A DNA stretch of 64,000 nucleotides from Vallitalea maricola (lineage in GTDB: Bacteria; Bacillota; Clostridia; Lachnospirales; Vallitaleaceae). A program made the translations under genes and the position numbers. This document shows, in pieces, positions 33,637 through 43,676 of this stretch. How positions within the stretch are numbered: position 1 is the stretch's first letter; every line of letters begins with the position of its first letter. The stretch covers positions 1 to 64,000 of the forward strand of contig NZ_BTPU01000025.1 of the NCBI RefSeq assembly GCF_036985595.1, written 5' to 3'. The notes below the pieces were generated by a model. That model saw only the letters and a program-made list of their open reading frames with translations, did not search any database and was not told the DNA's origin.

Positions 33637-33831
33637 GACTTTTTACCTCCATATCTATTAATTTGAATGTATCTCTTATTCTATAGAAAAACAAAAAAAA
33701 TACTAGACTTATAGTTTGATTTGTGTTATAGTATTGAATACAAGTTTACCTAATTTTCGGGTTGATATTATTTATAAATTTAAATATATATTCTTACTTT
33801 GTGACCTTAAATTTTATTATCTAAGTATAAA

Positions 33832-33869
33832 AAACCACAACAATTTATTCGCTAAATTGTCGTGGTTTT
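33832..33869 (-). terminator. Terminator after the Mrr-like gene
   Basis: AAACCACAACAATTTA and its near-complement form a long stem with one interruption, ending in TTTTTTATA on the minus strand. It lies 26 bp past the Mrr-like stop. The stretch 33637-33831 is the AT-rich helD upstream region with no gene seen. Confidence 0.75.
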
Positions 33870-33894
33870 ATTAGTTGAAGCAATTCTCTAACCC

Positions 33895-34362
33895 CTACAC
33901 CTCAATGATGACCCCAATAATAGTTATTTTTGTCTTATAGGCTCTGTCGAGTAAATCTTGTGGTGACTCGTCACTACCTATATCAGAAATATCTTCATCA
34001 AGAAGGGTATTGTCCGAAGTACTGTTTAAGAAATCTTGAAAACCTTCAAACTTCTTAAGATAATTCTGATCTACAACCTCTGGATTTTCTGTTAGAACTT
34101 TATGTCCAAGTTCAGTAATTCTAAAACTAGCTCTTGCAGGTGATTCAATCACTCTAGCCTTTTTTAGATAAGTTAGTGCCCAGCCTATTCTGTTTTTATA
34201 AACCAATTGTTTACCACTTGGTAGCCACTCTTCAAGTTCTTCCTCAGTTAATTGAAACTGCATTGCTAAAACCTTATACATATCCACACGCTTATGTACT
34301 TGATTATCTTTCAATAGTTCCAATACGGGTTTCATAAATTCATGATATTTTGGTATTGCCAC
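33895..34362 (-). pseudogene. Truncated Mrr-type restriction protein (N-terminal domain only)
   Basis: These 155 residues form the Mrr N-terminal winged-helix domain: IPKYHEFMKPVLELLKDNQVHKRVDMYKVLAMQFQLTEEE, then YKNRIGWALTYLKKARVIESPARASFRITELG. They reach the linker (DESPQDLLDRAYKT), where a normal Mrr would continue into a PD-(D/E)XK nuclease domain. Here the frame ends after 12 unrelated residues (ITIIGVIIEV). The nuclease part is absent from the following DNA. GGAGGAG precedes the ATG. It could still bind DNA but cannot cleave it. I treat it as a remnant. Confidence 0.75.
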
Positions 34363-34463
34363 AGAACTCTCTCCTCCTAATCTTTTTTTAAAAACGATTT
34401 CAACAGATTTATTTACTTATAGTCGTCTTATTCATTGACCCACTGAAGTTAATATGTTTCAGT

Positions 34464-34676
34464 TTAGTAATCCAGTAACCGCTTAATCAACACCTCTTTT
34501 AGTCCTTTTTCCTTGCAGAAGTCATATAGAGCATTCTTAGCAAGCATGTTGGGACTGTTCTTGCCATTTTCCAACCGGTTACCCGTGACAAAGCTAACGT
34601 GAAGCTCTCTAGCCAGTTGTTCCTGACTCATATTCAGTTTGGTTCTAATCTCTTTTACTGTTTGGGGAAAATCCAT
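34464..34676 (-). CDS. Small Xre-family HTH protein, possibly degenerate
   Basis: About 70 residues starting MDFPQTVKEIRTKLNMSQEQLARELHVSFVTGNRLENGKNSP. It resembles the short HTH domains associated with restriction and helicase genes, but the usual INRWENG recognition end reads GNRLENG, with the conserved Trp lost. The ATG at 34676 has GGAGGTGT about 8 nt upstream; an ATG 3 codons earlier is too close to it. Its neighbours are remnants, so it may be one too. Confidence 0.55.
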   Translation of the reverse strand: MDFPQTVKEIRTKLNMSQEQLARELHVSFVTGNRLENGKNSPNMLAKNALYDFCKEKGLKEVLIKRLLDY

Positions 34677-34718
34677 TCCATACACCTCCAGTACAACAGT
34701 AATGACATTTGAACATCT

Positions 34719-34950
34719 TTATCGTTGCATCATTTCTTGACTCAGTGTTCTTGCCGATCCTATTTGATTTTCAAACATCAAGTCCCACACATCAAGACAT
34801 TTCGCAGATATTTCTTTGTGTTCATATTGTTGACTACCGACTACTAGATACCTCATCATATAAACCTATTATCAATTTTGAAACTGAATCATCAATTCTC
34901 CATGTTCTTTCTTCTGAACTAATATTCCCTGTAATTAAACTCTGACTCAT
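34719..34950 (-). pseudogene. Remnant of an unknown gene
   Basis: A frame beginning MSQSLITGNISSEERTWRID runs to LYDEVSSSR and hits TAG. A different frame then continues QQYEHKEISAKCLDVWDLMF and ends QIGSARTLSQEMMQR. The end pattern (CLDVWDLMFENQIG) looks like a genuine protein C-terminus. A frameshift has broken the gene, and upstream the open frame runs back to the HTH remnant at 34997. I do not know the family. Confidence 0.55.
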
Positions 34951-34996
34951 CGCGAATGTGATGTTTTTAAAGGCTATTAGTGATCGAGATTCTTCT

Positions 34997-35077
34997 TCAA
35001 GGAGGTGTAAGGTCTACCAGTTGAGCAAGGTGTTCTTGCGTCCATCCTTTTGCTTCACGAGCTTTTTTTATTGCCAT
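34997..35077 (-). pseudogene. Remnant of an Xre-type HTH gene
   Basis: MAIKKAREAKGWTQEHLAQL followed by VDLTPP and a stop. This is the first 26 residues of an HTH protein common near conjugative elements of Bacillota; the rest (normally starting RTIMYIENRG) is missing. The rest of 34677-35286 contains the remnant above and AT-rich DNA. Confidence 0.6.
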
Positions 35078-35286
35078 ACCTAAGGCTTAAAATTAAGTTT
35101 TCTTTCGTCTTGGTACATTTTAATATCACCCCATATCATTTTACATTTCGGGTGAGCAAATGAGAACGAAATACAATTTAATATTAGGTAGTGTAGAATT
35201 TCGTGCTACATTGAGACTGGATTGCTATTATTCGCCAATCCGTATATAATTGATGTATATTGTTTTGGCGAAAGGAAGTTGATTAT

Positions 35287-35472
35287 ATGGATTACATATC
35301 AGTAAAAGCTGCCGCTGATAAATGGGGAATATCAGAAAGGCGGATACAAAAATTATGCAAGGAAAATCGCATTGAGGGAATTGAAAAGTTTGGTCGTGTA
35401 TGGATGATACCCAAGGATGCTGAAAAGCCCGCCGACTCACGCAGAAAAAGTTGTGAAGGAGGCCGTACATGA
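35287..35472 (+). CDS. Small HTH DNA-binding protein (excisionase-like)
   Basis: This 61-residue protein, MDYISVKAAADKWGISERRI and onward, has a MerR/excisionase-like helix-turn-helix (KAAADKWGISERRIQKLCKENRIEGIEKFGRVWMIPKDAEKP). Such proteins occur in many Clostridia as small regulators of adjacent genes. AGGAAG precedes the ATG. Its TGA overlaps the kinase ATG (ATGA), so the two are coupled. It may regulate the two-component system. Confidence 0.8.
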   Translation: MDYISVKAAADKWGISERRIQKLCKENRIEGIEKFGRVWMIPKDAEKPADSRRKSCEGGRT

Positions 35473-36761
35473 AAAACCAAATCATCAAGTTCTTACATAC
35501 CTATTTTGACCACACCCTTGATTTGCGTGTCCGTATTTTTAATGTGCTGGCACTGGCGGGCTGTGTTATAAGCTTGGTTGAAGGGCTGGTCAATTTGTTC
35601 TCCGGTGCAGGTGCGATGGAAACGCTGTCTGTCCTCGCTACTGCCGTTCTCTCCGCCGGTCTTATGGTTTATGCCCAGCAGACACAAAAATACAAGCGGT
35701 GCTATCTTGTCACCATTCTGTTCATTTTCATTGGACTGTTTGGATATCTCTTTTTCCAAATGGGCGGCTATCACGGCGGCGCTCCTTTGTTGTTCGTCTT
35801 TTCGGTGGTGTTTACCGTGTTTATGCTGGAGGGACGCACCGCACTTCTTGTGACGGTGCTGGAACTGGCTCTTTATAGTGCAATGTATGTCTGTGCCTAC
35901 CTATGGCCGGATAGTATTGTTACACTTGCCACGGAGCACGCATATTTTGTGAACCACATAACGGATTTTTTGATGGTCAGTATGGCTCTTGGTGCAACCA
36001 TGTATGCCCAAGTTCGCCTCTACCGGGCTCAGCAGCGGCGGGTGGATGAGCAGAACGCCGTACTCTCTCAGGTCAATCAGGCAAAGACGCAGTTTTTGGC
36101 GAACACCTCCCACGAGATGCGAACACCCTTGACCATTATTTCTGTCAATATTCAAACGGTGATGGGACTGCTCAAGCGAATGGACGGCGTGACCGAGGAT
36201 GGCGAGGCGCAGGAATTTTTGCAGGATGCACAGGCAGAGATAATGCGCCTTTCCCGCATGGTGGAGGGAATGCTATCCCTCAATGCCATTGCCGACAGTA
36301 CAGAAAAGGACAAAGCGGATTTTTCCTCATTGCTGGGTAACACGGCAGAAATGATACGACTGCTGCTTGCCAAGCAGGGCAATACGCTTACTGCGGAATT
36401 CTCCGACGGGCTGACGGTTTACGGCAATGCCGATTTACTGTCGCAGGTTGTCATTAATCTGCTGCAAAACGCCAATGCCCATACCGCAAACGGCATCATC
36501 AAACTGCAAGCCGTCCACAGCGGCGGCGAGATTGCCGTTACGGTCAGCGACAACGGCTCCGGCATTTCGTCCCAGCTCCTGCCCCATGTGTTTGAGCGTG
36601 GGGTGAGCGAGGGCGGCACTGGTTTTGGTCTGTTTCTCTGCAAGACGGTGGTGGAATCCCACGGGGGCAGAATACAAATTGAAAGCGAGAAAAGTTGCGG
36701 CACAACCGTTACCTTTACCCTGCCCATCTATCAGGGACAATTCGGAGGTGAGGATGCATGA
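35469..36761 (+). CDS. Sensor histidine kinase
   Basis: This 430-residue protein has about six N-terminal transmembrane helices (about 15-180) with short loops, so it senses within the membrane. A linker and the HisKA box FLANTSHEMRTPL (phosphorylated His at about 214) follow. The ATPase domain has QVVINLLQNANAH (N box), VSDNGSGIS (G1) and GGTGFGLFLCKTVVESHGG (G2). It overlaps the upstream HTH gene and the downstream regulator gene by 4 bp each. It probably senses cell-surface stress and phosphorylates the regulator at 36758. Base composition is GC-rich. Confidence 0.92.
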   Translation: MKNQIIKFLHTYFDHTLDLRVRIFNVLALAGCVISLVEGLVNLFSGAGAMETLSVLATAVLSAGLMVYAQQTQKYKRCYLVTILFIFIGLFGYLFFQMGGYHGGAPLLFVFSVVFTVFMLEGRTALLVTVLELALYSAMYVCAYLWPDSIVTLATEHAYFVNHITDFLMVSMALGATMYAQVRLYRAQQRRVDEQNAVLSQVNQAKTQFLANTSHEMRTPLTIISVNIQTVMGLLKRMDGVTEDGEAQEFLQDAQAEIMRLSRMVEGMLSLNAIADSTEKDKADFSSLLGNTAEMIRLLLAKQGNTLTAEFSDGLTVYGNADLLSQVVINLLQNANAHTANGIIKLQAVHSGGEIAVTVSDNGSGISSQLLPHVFERGVSEGGTGFGLFLCKTVVESHGGRIQIESEKSCGTTVTFTLPIYQGQFGGEDA

Positions 36762-37447
36762 TAGAAAAGAAAAATATAGACAAGTGGATACTGCTTGTGG
36801 AGGACAACGAGAAAATTATGCAGGGCAACAAGCGGATGCTGGAATGGGAGGGCTACACCATTGATACCGCTGTGACCTTGGCTGAGGCATATACAAAACT
36901 GAGAGAAAATCGCCCGGATTGTATTGTGCTTGACATTATGCTGCCCGACGGCAGTGGTCTTGACTTTATGCGAGCGCTTCGGGAAAGCACCAACGCAGGG
37001 ATACCGGTTCTGCTGCTCACCGGGCTGAATGCACAGGAGGATATTCTGCGAGGACTGAAAATCGGTGGCGATGATTACCTCACCAAGCCCTATGACTTCC
37101 CCATTCTATTGGCACGGGTGGAGGCACTGCTTCGCCGGGCAGAGCGTGTACCAGAGCGCATCACAAAAGGACGCTTAACGCTGGATGTGCCTTCTGGCAT
37201 TGCCCTTTTGGATGAAACCGATCTGCTGCTGGCAAAAAAAGAATTTGCCCTGCTGCTGATTTTTGTGCAGAACCCGGAGCGCATGATTGACGGTGAATAT
37301 CTCTATGAAAAGGTATGGAATCAAACTATGAGCGGGGATGCCAACGCCCTCAAAAGTACTATCAAGCGCCTGCGCAGCAAAATCGTGGGCAGCGGATGGC
37401 AGATTGAGTGGTCACGAGGCGAGGGCTACTGCTTTGAAAAAGAATAA
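36758..37447 (+). CDS. OmpR-family response regulator
   Basis: A 229-residue protein with a receiver domain (phospho-acceptor Asp at about 61 in CIVLDIMLPDGSG, Thr in LLTGLN, Lys in YLTKPYD) and a C-terminal winged helix (about 130-228, ALLLIFVQNPERMIDGEYLYEKVWNQ). It overlaps the kinase gene by 4 bp. Targets probably include the surface protein downstream, but no direct repeats were identified in the 130-bp gap. Confidence 0.92.
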   Translation: MIEKKNIDKWILLVEDNEKIMQGNKRMLEWEGYTIDTAVTLAEAYTKLRENRPDCIVLDIMLPDGSGLDFMRALRESTNAGIPVLLLTGLNAQEDILRGLKIGGDDYLTKPYDFPILLARVEALLRRAERVPERITKGRLTLDVPSGIALLDETDLLLAKKEFALLLIFVQNPERMIDGEYLYEKVWNQTMSGDANALKSTIKRLRSKIVGSGWQIEWSRGEGYCFEKE

Positions 37448-37476
37448 GAATTCGCTCGTGATAAAAACTTTCCGAT

Positions 37477-37506
37477 GGCGAGAGTGTCATTTTTGACACT
37501 CTCGCC
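37477..37506 (+). terminator. Hairpin after the response regulator gene
   Basis: A 13-bp perfect stem (GGCGAGAGTGTCA and its complement) with a TTTT loop lies about 30 bp past the regulator stop. It is followed by ACTTTTG, so the T-run is short. It separates the regulators from the surface protein genes. Confidence 0.75.
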
Positions 37507-37581
37507 ACTTTTGCATTTCTGCTCCCATATAATGGTTTTGTAAAGGGAATCACAAAATAATTCGTTAGGAGGCGATAGAAT

Positions 37582-37887
37582 ATGACATGGAAACCGACAG
37601 AGGCAGAACTGCCTACCATTGCCAAGGTGGATTCGCTGGATGGGGATTGTTTCGACATTTTACTTTCCAACGGCCACAGCATTTTTTTAGAGCTGGGTGA
37701 CAGGACAGGAGAACCCGCCTTTCAAAAGCTCATTAAACAGCGTCTGTTTGACCGCCCACAGACAGACGGAAAAAGGCTTTATTGGGTGGATGGGCCATCG
37801 TTCACTGTGGCGGAAATTTTGACCATGCTGGCGAAGGGCAAAGAGAAACAAGAAACACAAAATTTGAAGGGAGATGAAACGATATGA
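37582..37887 (+). CDS. DUF2442-like small protein
   Basis: This 101-residue protein begins MTWKPTEAELPTIAKVDSLD and contains GDCFDILLSNGHSIFLELGDR and KRLYWVDGPSFTVAEILTMLAKG. This layout (nucleic-acid/toxin-antitoxin associated DUF2442 fold: beta strands, then W-G-P-type turn) is a tentative match. Its stop overlaps the ATG of the surface protein (ATGA), so it is coupled to that gene. The function is unknown. AGGAGG lies 9 nt upstream of the ATG. Confidence 0.65.
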   Translation: MTWKPTEAELPTIAKVDSLDGDCFDILLSNGHSIFLELGDRTGEPAFQKLIKQRLFDRPQTDGKRLYWVDGPSFTVAEILTMLAKGKEKQETQNLKGDETI

Positions 37888-40800
37888 AGAAAACACGAGC
37901 AAGATTTTTAAGCCTGCTGCTGACGGTTTGCATGGTGGTGACCATGTTGCCTACTGTGGCGTTTGCCACGGAGGATACACAAGCACCCACCGTGTCGGGC
38001 TTTACCGTCGAACGTGTCAATGAAGACACGATAATCTTTAAGTTCACACCCAGCACAACGGGAAAGTGGTATTATGAAATAACCGACGCTACTACGCCGC
38101 AACCAGAAAATCCTCTAATTCCTACGGTGATTTCATCCGCTGGTGTGGAACACATACAACAGGTAAACTTATCCCCCGATGATGCGAATCTCTATCTGCA
38201 AATTGAGGACGAAAGCGGCAACAAGAGTCAAATCTATTCGCTAGATATTCCGGCATATGCACCAACGAGCCATGCCATCACCGTCACAGACGGTACAGCA
38301 AGCCCCTCCACAGCGGTGAAAGATGCAATCGTCACCCTTACCGCCGATGCCGCCCCAAGTGGCAAACAATTCAAGGAATGGACGATTGCACCGTCAAATG
38401 TCACCTTTGTGTACAGCACAAGCGCAACCAGCGCCACTGCAAAGTTTACCATGCCTGATGAGGCGGTAACGGCAACGGCGGTGTTTGAGGATATTCCTGA
38501 CACCACCATCCCAACCGTATCGGACTTTTCCGCCACACGTATCAGCGCAGATGAAGTTGAGCTTAAATTCACACCTAACACAATTGGGAAGTATGACTTC
38601 TCCATTAGTCTTGCCAGTACGAATACGCCGCCACAGTTAGATCCATATATACCAATTTTCCAAGCCAACTTAGAACACTCTGCAATAAGAAGGCGTGCTG
38701 GAACTGCGGCAACAGACCTACTGAAAATTCATCTTCAAATTGAGGACGAAAGCAGCAACAAGAGTCAAGTATATTCACTGGATATCCCTGCGTACACACC
38801 GCCCACCACCTACACCATCAGCGGCACGGTAACAGACGGCGATACCTCTGCTCCAATCGAGGGTGCTTCAGTACAGCTCAAAGACAGCAGTAACAATACT
38901 ATAGGCAATGCGGTCACCACCGACAATAGCGGTAACTACACCATTTCGGATGTGGCACCGGAGAGATACACCATTGATGTCAGCAAGGATGGCTACACCC
39001 CGGGCACCATCTCCGCATTTGAGGTATCCGGTGCCGATGTAACAAACAAGAATATTAGACTGAACGCCATCAACACCGCAGGCCTTATTCTAAAGCTTGA
39101 CGACATCTCGCTTGATGCCGACAGCACCACAGAGGTCAGTGGCACAGGCTATTCCTATATTTATGATGCCGCCACCGATATGGGAACGCTGACACTAACC
39201 AATTATAGCAACGGAGCTATCGGCACAACAACTAATAGTAGCGGTGTTGTGATTCAGTCTGCCCTTTTTAGCAATTTCCCTCTTACCCTTGTCTTAAGTG
39301 GAGAGAATCGTCTGGATGGATTCGACGCCACCGATGCCTATAGCGTAGGCATCTACATGGATGCACCCTTGACCATCAAAGGGGGCGGTGAACTCTATGC
39401 CGTAGGCGGCGATGCCACAGGTAGCAATGCCACAGGCGTATACAATGTAAGTATAGGTATTGGTGTGGATGGGTCACTTACCATTGAAAGTGGCACAATC
39501 GTTGCAACAAACGGCAATGCACTCACCTCCCTTGGCACAATAAAAGCAAATGAGATCCTTGTCACAGGGGGCAGTGTCACTGCGGGTGGTGTTGGTGGTA
39601 TTGTCGGTATCGCCTGCTCTGACCTGACGGTAAGTGGCAGTGGCAGTGTCACATCATCTGTCACTGCAGGAAACGGTATTTTTGCCAGCGATACCCTCAC
39701 TGTCAGTGACAGCGGCAGTGTTATGGGAACGGCAGGTAGCGGCAATAGTCTTAGCGCAGGCATTTCTGCAGGGACAATCACGCTCAATGATAATGCTACT
39801 GTCACCGGCACAGGGGGAACTGCGACTAATAATAATAGTAGAAGCTTCGGTATCCGTGCAACCCAAGGCAGTATCACCGTAAACGGTGGCAGGCTCACCG
39901 GTATCGGTGGCGAAGCCACAGGTACATATGGTGACAGCTATGGTTTGTATATGGAGGGTTTAGGAGTCACTCCCACCATCAGTGGCACAGGTAAAATTAT
40001 CGGCATTGCAGGAGCGGGCACAGACATTTCCGCAGGGCTATTTGCAAGGTCTGTTAGCCTTGGCAACGTGCTATACGTAAGCCCAAACCGTGACGGCTCA
40101 GGGTTAACTGAAGTGGCACTCGACAAAAAGATGAGCGATTACCCTTACGCCGTCAACTATATCCCCGAGGCTGCCGATAGCGCCTTTTATCGGGATGGAA
40201 TAAGGCTGAGCGCAAACAGCGATTCTATCAAGATACCCACCGAAAATTCAAGCACCATACGCTATCAATTTAAAAACCTTGATCAATTTGATATGCCAAT
40301 GGATACTGCTGTCACATGGGGTCAAGGTGGCACAATGCCAAATGGTGTATCGGCGGGTGTAGCCAATACAAGCGGAATTCCTATCACTGTGGCAACAGGA
40401 GCCACAACAGGTAGCTTTGGCTTAATCGCCACAACAGGACAAGGAGCAGATGAAACCCGTGCTACCCTAACGGTCAATATTGTGGATAAGGTCGATGTGT
40501 CAAGCGATATCACCTTTGCAAACGGCACTGCTACCTACACAGGCAATGCACTGTCTCACGAAACGGCCACATTTAACGGTACAGCGGACGGCACAGGCAC
40601 CTTTACCTACACCTACACTGTTCCCATAGGCTCCACAGGAGATTTGGATGCAAACGGTAAGCCATTAGGTGCAGGAGATTATGAAGTTACTGTGGTCTAT
40701 GAGGACGATAGCCAAAGGGGAGAAAAAACAGTTACCTTTACTGTAAATAAGACAACTCCTGTCATTACAGGGGTAAGCGTGGTGAATCCCCCCATCTATA

Positions 40801-43640
40801 CCACCTCGGTTGTGATTTTGAGCCATACTGACACTAATAATGGTCTATTGGCATTTGACAATGGGCAAGTCCTCACCGAGGGAACAAGTGACTATAACTG
40901 GACATTTACTCCCACGGATACAGATAATTACAACAACGCAACAGGAACAGTGTCTATCACCGTGGTAGAGGATACCATTACAAGCCTTGCAGTGACTACA
41001 CCACCTACAAAAACCACCTACAAGCACGGTGATACCCTTGATAAGACAGGGCTTGTGCTGACCGCAACCCACACAAGCAGTGCAACGACTGCACTAAGTC
41101 ACAATGACATTACCGTGACCTATCAAAACGGAACTGCGTTTAGGGCGGGCGATACCTATGTCACCTTGGGCTATAGCGGTATGACTGCTACGCAAGCGGT
41201 GACGGTGAGCAAGGTCAATTACACCGGAATTAAAACCGCTACAGGCACCATGCTTGCCGCAGGGCAGACAGGGGCAACAGTGGCACTTCCCCCACTGCCC
41301 GAGGGTGCAAGTTATGGCATACCGACAGACGGTAGTGGCACGATTACTATAACCGACATGACTGTTAGTGGCACAACACTCACCTACACCGCACCTGCAA
41401 GCACCGCAGGGCAAACAGGAGTTGTGAACATCCCTGTCACAGGTGCAAGCTACTACAACGATTACGAGGTTACAGTGACAGTGACCTCCACCGACAAGCA
41501 GCCACAGAATATTTCCTATGCTGACGAAAGTATCAACAAAACCTACGGCGATATAGCATTTACCAATGTCCTAACCGAAACCACAGTAGTCGGTGCAATC
41601 ACCTATGCAAGTAATAATACAGCAGTCGCAACTGTGGATGCAAACGGTGAAGTAACTGTTGTAGGTGCAGGTACAGCCATCATTACAGCAACCACCGCCG
41701 AAACAGCCACACACGCACAGGATACGGCAGCCTTTAATGTAATTGTGGCGAAAAAGGCAGTGACAGTAAAGCCTGAGAATTTCACCATTGAATCCAACGG
41801 AAATATGCCGTTCTTTACATGGGAAATAGTAGGTTTGGTAGGAAACGATACCCTAACACCAACCAATCCGGAGGCTATTGATATGCAGCCACAGGAAAAC
41901 GGCGCACCGCTAACCACGGTCAAGGTAGGCACCTTTGATATCGTCTTTACCACAGAGCCAATCTTTGGAGCTACAGTAACGAAAAATTATAACATCACCA
42001 TCGGAACAGGCACATTGACAGTCAATGAAAAGTTTTACACTGTAAATGTAACAAACGGTACAGGCGATGGAGATTATGCCGAGAGCGAAGAAGTTATTGT
42101 CACAGCCAACGACAGAATCGGATACACCTTCACGGGTTGGAGTGGGCTTGACGGTTTAACCTTAATAGAGGGCATCGCTACAAGCAAAACGGTGAAATTC
42201 ACCATGCCTGAAAGCGATGTGACGGTAACAGCAGAATACAGAAGAAACAGCTCCAGCGGCGGTGGCGGTTCTTCTGGTGGAAGCTACACCCCACCACCAA
42301 AGACCGAGATTACAGGCAGTGTAAACACTGCTACAGGCACAGTAACCTTTAAAGCTACAGAGCAAAATATTGGCGATTTGATTGTTGATAACAGAGGCTT
42401 AACATTAAAATCAAGCCTACTGGATATTCACTTAGATGTGGAAAGTCTAAAGGTTATCGACAAGCAAACAAGTGGAAATATCAATATTTCTGCTGCGAAA
42501 CCCTCTAACTTATCACAGGCAAACAGAGCGTTAATCGGCAACAGACCTGTTTTTAACCTCACCATAAGTGGCAACAAAACTGTAACAGACTTTGGTGACG
42601 GCTATGTAACTGTATATATCCCATACAGGCTACAAGCAGGCGAGCAAGCTGAAAACCTTGTAATTTACTACATTAATCAAAATGGCAAGGCAATCGTAGT
42701 TGAAAACTCCTCTTACGATGCTAAAACTGGAAGAATGATGTTTAAAACAAACCATTTCTCTGTCTTTGGCATCGGCTACAAAAACCCTGTGAAGTTTACC
42801 GATGTAACAAACCATTGGGCAAAAGAAGATATATACTTTGTGGTGAATCGTGGCTTATTCAGTGGCACAAGCAATACCACCTTCTCCCCAAGCACAGCTA
42901 TGACAAGAGGAATGTTTGTCACAGCACTTGGCAGACTGGCAGAAGTTAACACAGCAAGCTACAAAACAAATAAATTTGCCGATGTGAAGTCTACTGATTA
43001 CTTTGCACCTTACGTTGCTTGGGCAAAAACCGCGGGCATTGTAAATGGCACAAGCGCCACCACTTTTTCACCAAACAGTAATATAACCCGTGAGCAAATG
43101 GCGGTTATCCTTTATAACTACGCAAAGGAAATCGGATTTGACCTTCCAAATGTCCATAAGGAAATTACCTTTGAAGATGATGCAAGTCTCAGCATTGGGG
43201 CAAGAGTTGCTGTAACTGAAATGCAGACAGCAGGAATCCTTGCAGGAAAATCAGATAATAAGTTTGACCCACAAGGCATTGCCACAAGAGCTGAGGTATC
43301 TGTGATGCTAAAGCGATTTGTAGAGATTGCAATTTCTGAAAGCATGGCAAAGGGTTTTATAAAAAACGACAGTGGTGAGTGGATGTACTACCAAAATGGA
43401 ACACCTGTAAAAAATCAGACTAAGAACATCGGTGGCAAAAGCTATAAGTTTGATAAAAATGGTGTAACCCTTGATTATCCAAAGAAAAAAGAGTATGGCA
43501 CTTATACTGTAAAAGCCGGTGATAGCTTCTGGAAAATTGCCAATGAACACAATATCAGTATGTATACACTTGCAGAGATTAATGGCAAGACCATTTTTAG
43601 TATGATACATCCTGGGGATGCGCTCAAAATTCCTAAGTAA
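37884..43640 (+). CDS. Giant S-layer surface protein with SLH, cell-wall-binding and LysM domains
   Basis: This 1918-residue secreted protein has a signal peptide at about 1-28 (LTVCMVVTMLPTVAFA). Two related repeats (about 33-110 and 205-300: APTVSGFTVERVNEDTIIFKF and IPTVSDFSATRISADEVELKF) follow. A carboxypeptidase-regulatory-like beta domain lies at about 308-395 (SGTVTDGDTSAPIEGASVQL) and a beta-helical Gly/Ser/Thr region at about 400-740. Big and MBG Ig-like domains (about 870-1370) and an InlB-like repeat (about 1375-1450) come next. After a Gly-Ser-Pro linker (about 1452-1475) are three SLH domains (about 1635, 1695, 1760), a choline-binding-type repeat (ESMAKGFIKNDSGEWMYYQN) and a C-terminal LysM. 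It is anchored to the wall non-covalently. Confidence 0.9.
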   Translation: MKKTRARFLSLLLTVCMVVTMLPTVAFATEDTQAPTVSGFTVERVNEDTIIFKFTPSTTGKWYYEITDATTPQPENPLIPTVISSAGVEHIQQVNLSPDDANLYLQIEDESGNKSQIYSLDIPAYAPTSHAITVTDGTASPSTAVKDAIVTLTADAAPSGKQFKEWTIAPSNVTFVYSTSATSATAKFTMPDEAVTATAVFEDIPDTTIPTVSDFSATRISADEVELKFTPNTIGKYDFSISLASTNTPPQLDPYIPIFQANLEHSAIRRRAGTAATDLLKIHLQIEDESSNKSQVYSLDIPAYTPPTTYTISGTVTDGDTSAPIEGASVQLKDSSNNTIGNAVTTDNSGNYTISDVAPERYTIDVSKDGYTPGTISAFEVSGADVTNKNIRLNAINTAGLILKLDDISLDADSTTEVSGTGYSYIYDAATDMGTLTLTNYSNGAIGTTTNSSGVVIQSALFSNFPLTLVLSGENRLDGFDATDAYSVGIYMDAPLTIKGGGELYAVGGDATGSNATGVYNVSIGIGVDGSLTIESGTIVATNGNALTSLGTIKANEILVTGGSVTAGGVGGIVGIACSDLTVSGSGSVTSSVTAGNGIFASDTLTVSDSGSVMGTAGSGNSLSAGISAGTITLNDNATVTGTGGTATNNNSRSFGIRATQGSITVNGGRLTGIGGEATGTYGDSYGLYMEGLGVTPTISGTGKIIGIAGAGTDISAGLFARSVSLGNVLYVSPNRDGSGLTEVALDKKMSDYPYAVNYIPEAADSAFYRDGIRLSANSDSIKIPTENSSTIRYQFKNLDQFDMPMDTAVTWGQGGTMPNGVSAGVANTSGIPITVATGATTGSFGLIATTGQGADETRATLTVNIVDKVDVSSDITFANGTATYTGNALSHETATFNGTADGTGTFTYTYTVPIGSTGDLDANGKPLGAGDYEVTVVYEDDSQRGEKTVTFTVNKTTPVITGVSVVNPPIYTTSVVILSHTDTNNGLLAFDNGQVLTEGTSDYNWTFTPTDTDNYNNATGTVSITVVEDTITSLAVTTPPTKTTYKHGDTLDKTGLVLTATHTSSATTALSHNDITVTYQNGTAFRAGDTYVTLGYSGMTATQAVTVSKVNYTGIKTATGTMLAAGQTGATVALPPLPEGASYGIPTDGSGTITITDMTVSGTTLTYTAPASTAGQTGVVNIPVTGASYYNDYEVTVTVTSTDKQPQNISYADESINKTYGDIAFTNVLTETTVVGAITYASNNTAVATVDANGEVTVVGAGTAIITATTAETATHAQDTAAFNVIVAKKAVTVKPENFTIESNGNMPFFTWEIVGLVGNDTLTPTNPEAIDMQPQENGAPLTTVKVGTFDIVFTTEPIFGATVTKNYNITIGTGTLTVNEKFYTVNVTNGTGDGDYAESEEVIVTANDRIGYTFTGWSGLDGLTLIEGIATSKTVKFTMPESDVTVTAEYRRNSSSGGGGSSGGSYTPPPKTEITGSVNTATGTVTFKATEQNIGDLIVDNRGLTLKSSLLDIHLDVESLKVIDKQTSGNINISAAKPSNLSQANRALIGNRPVFNLTISGNKTVTDFGDGYVTVYIPYRLQAGEQAENLVIYYINQNGKAIVVENSSYDAKTGRMMFKTNHFSVFGIGYKNPVKFTDVTNHWAKEDIYFVVNRGLFSGTSNTTFSPSTAMTRGMFVTALGRLAEVNTASYKTNKFADVKSTDYFAPYVAWAKTAGIVNGTSATTFSPNSNITREQMAVILYNYAKEIGFDLPNVHKEITFEDDASLSIGARVAVTEMQTAGILAGKSDNKFDPQGIATRAEVSVMLKRFVEIAISESMAKGFIKNDSGEWMYYQNGTPVKNQTKNIGGKSYKFDKNGVTLDYPKKKEYGTYTVKAGDSFWKIANEHNISMYTLAEINGKTIFSMIHPGDALKIPK

Positions 43641-43676
43641 TACAAGAGCGATAATACAATCTTCGGTGAAATACCG

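Noticed and set aside
39395..39919. 174-codon ORF opposite the surface protein gene
   Set aside because: Shadow of a GC-rich repetitive coding region; proline/valine-rich antisense translation without a start signal.
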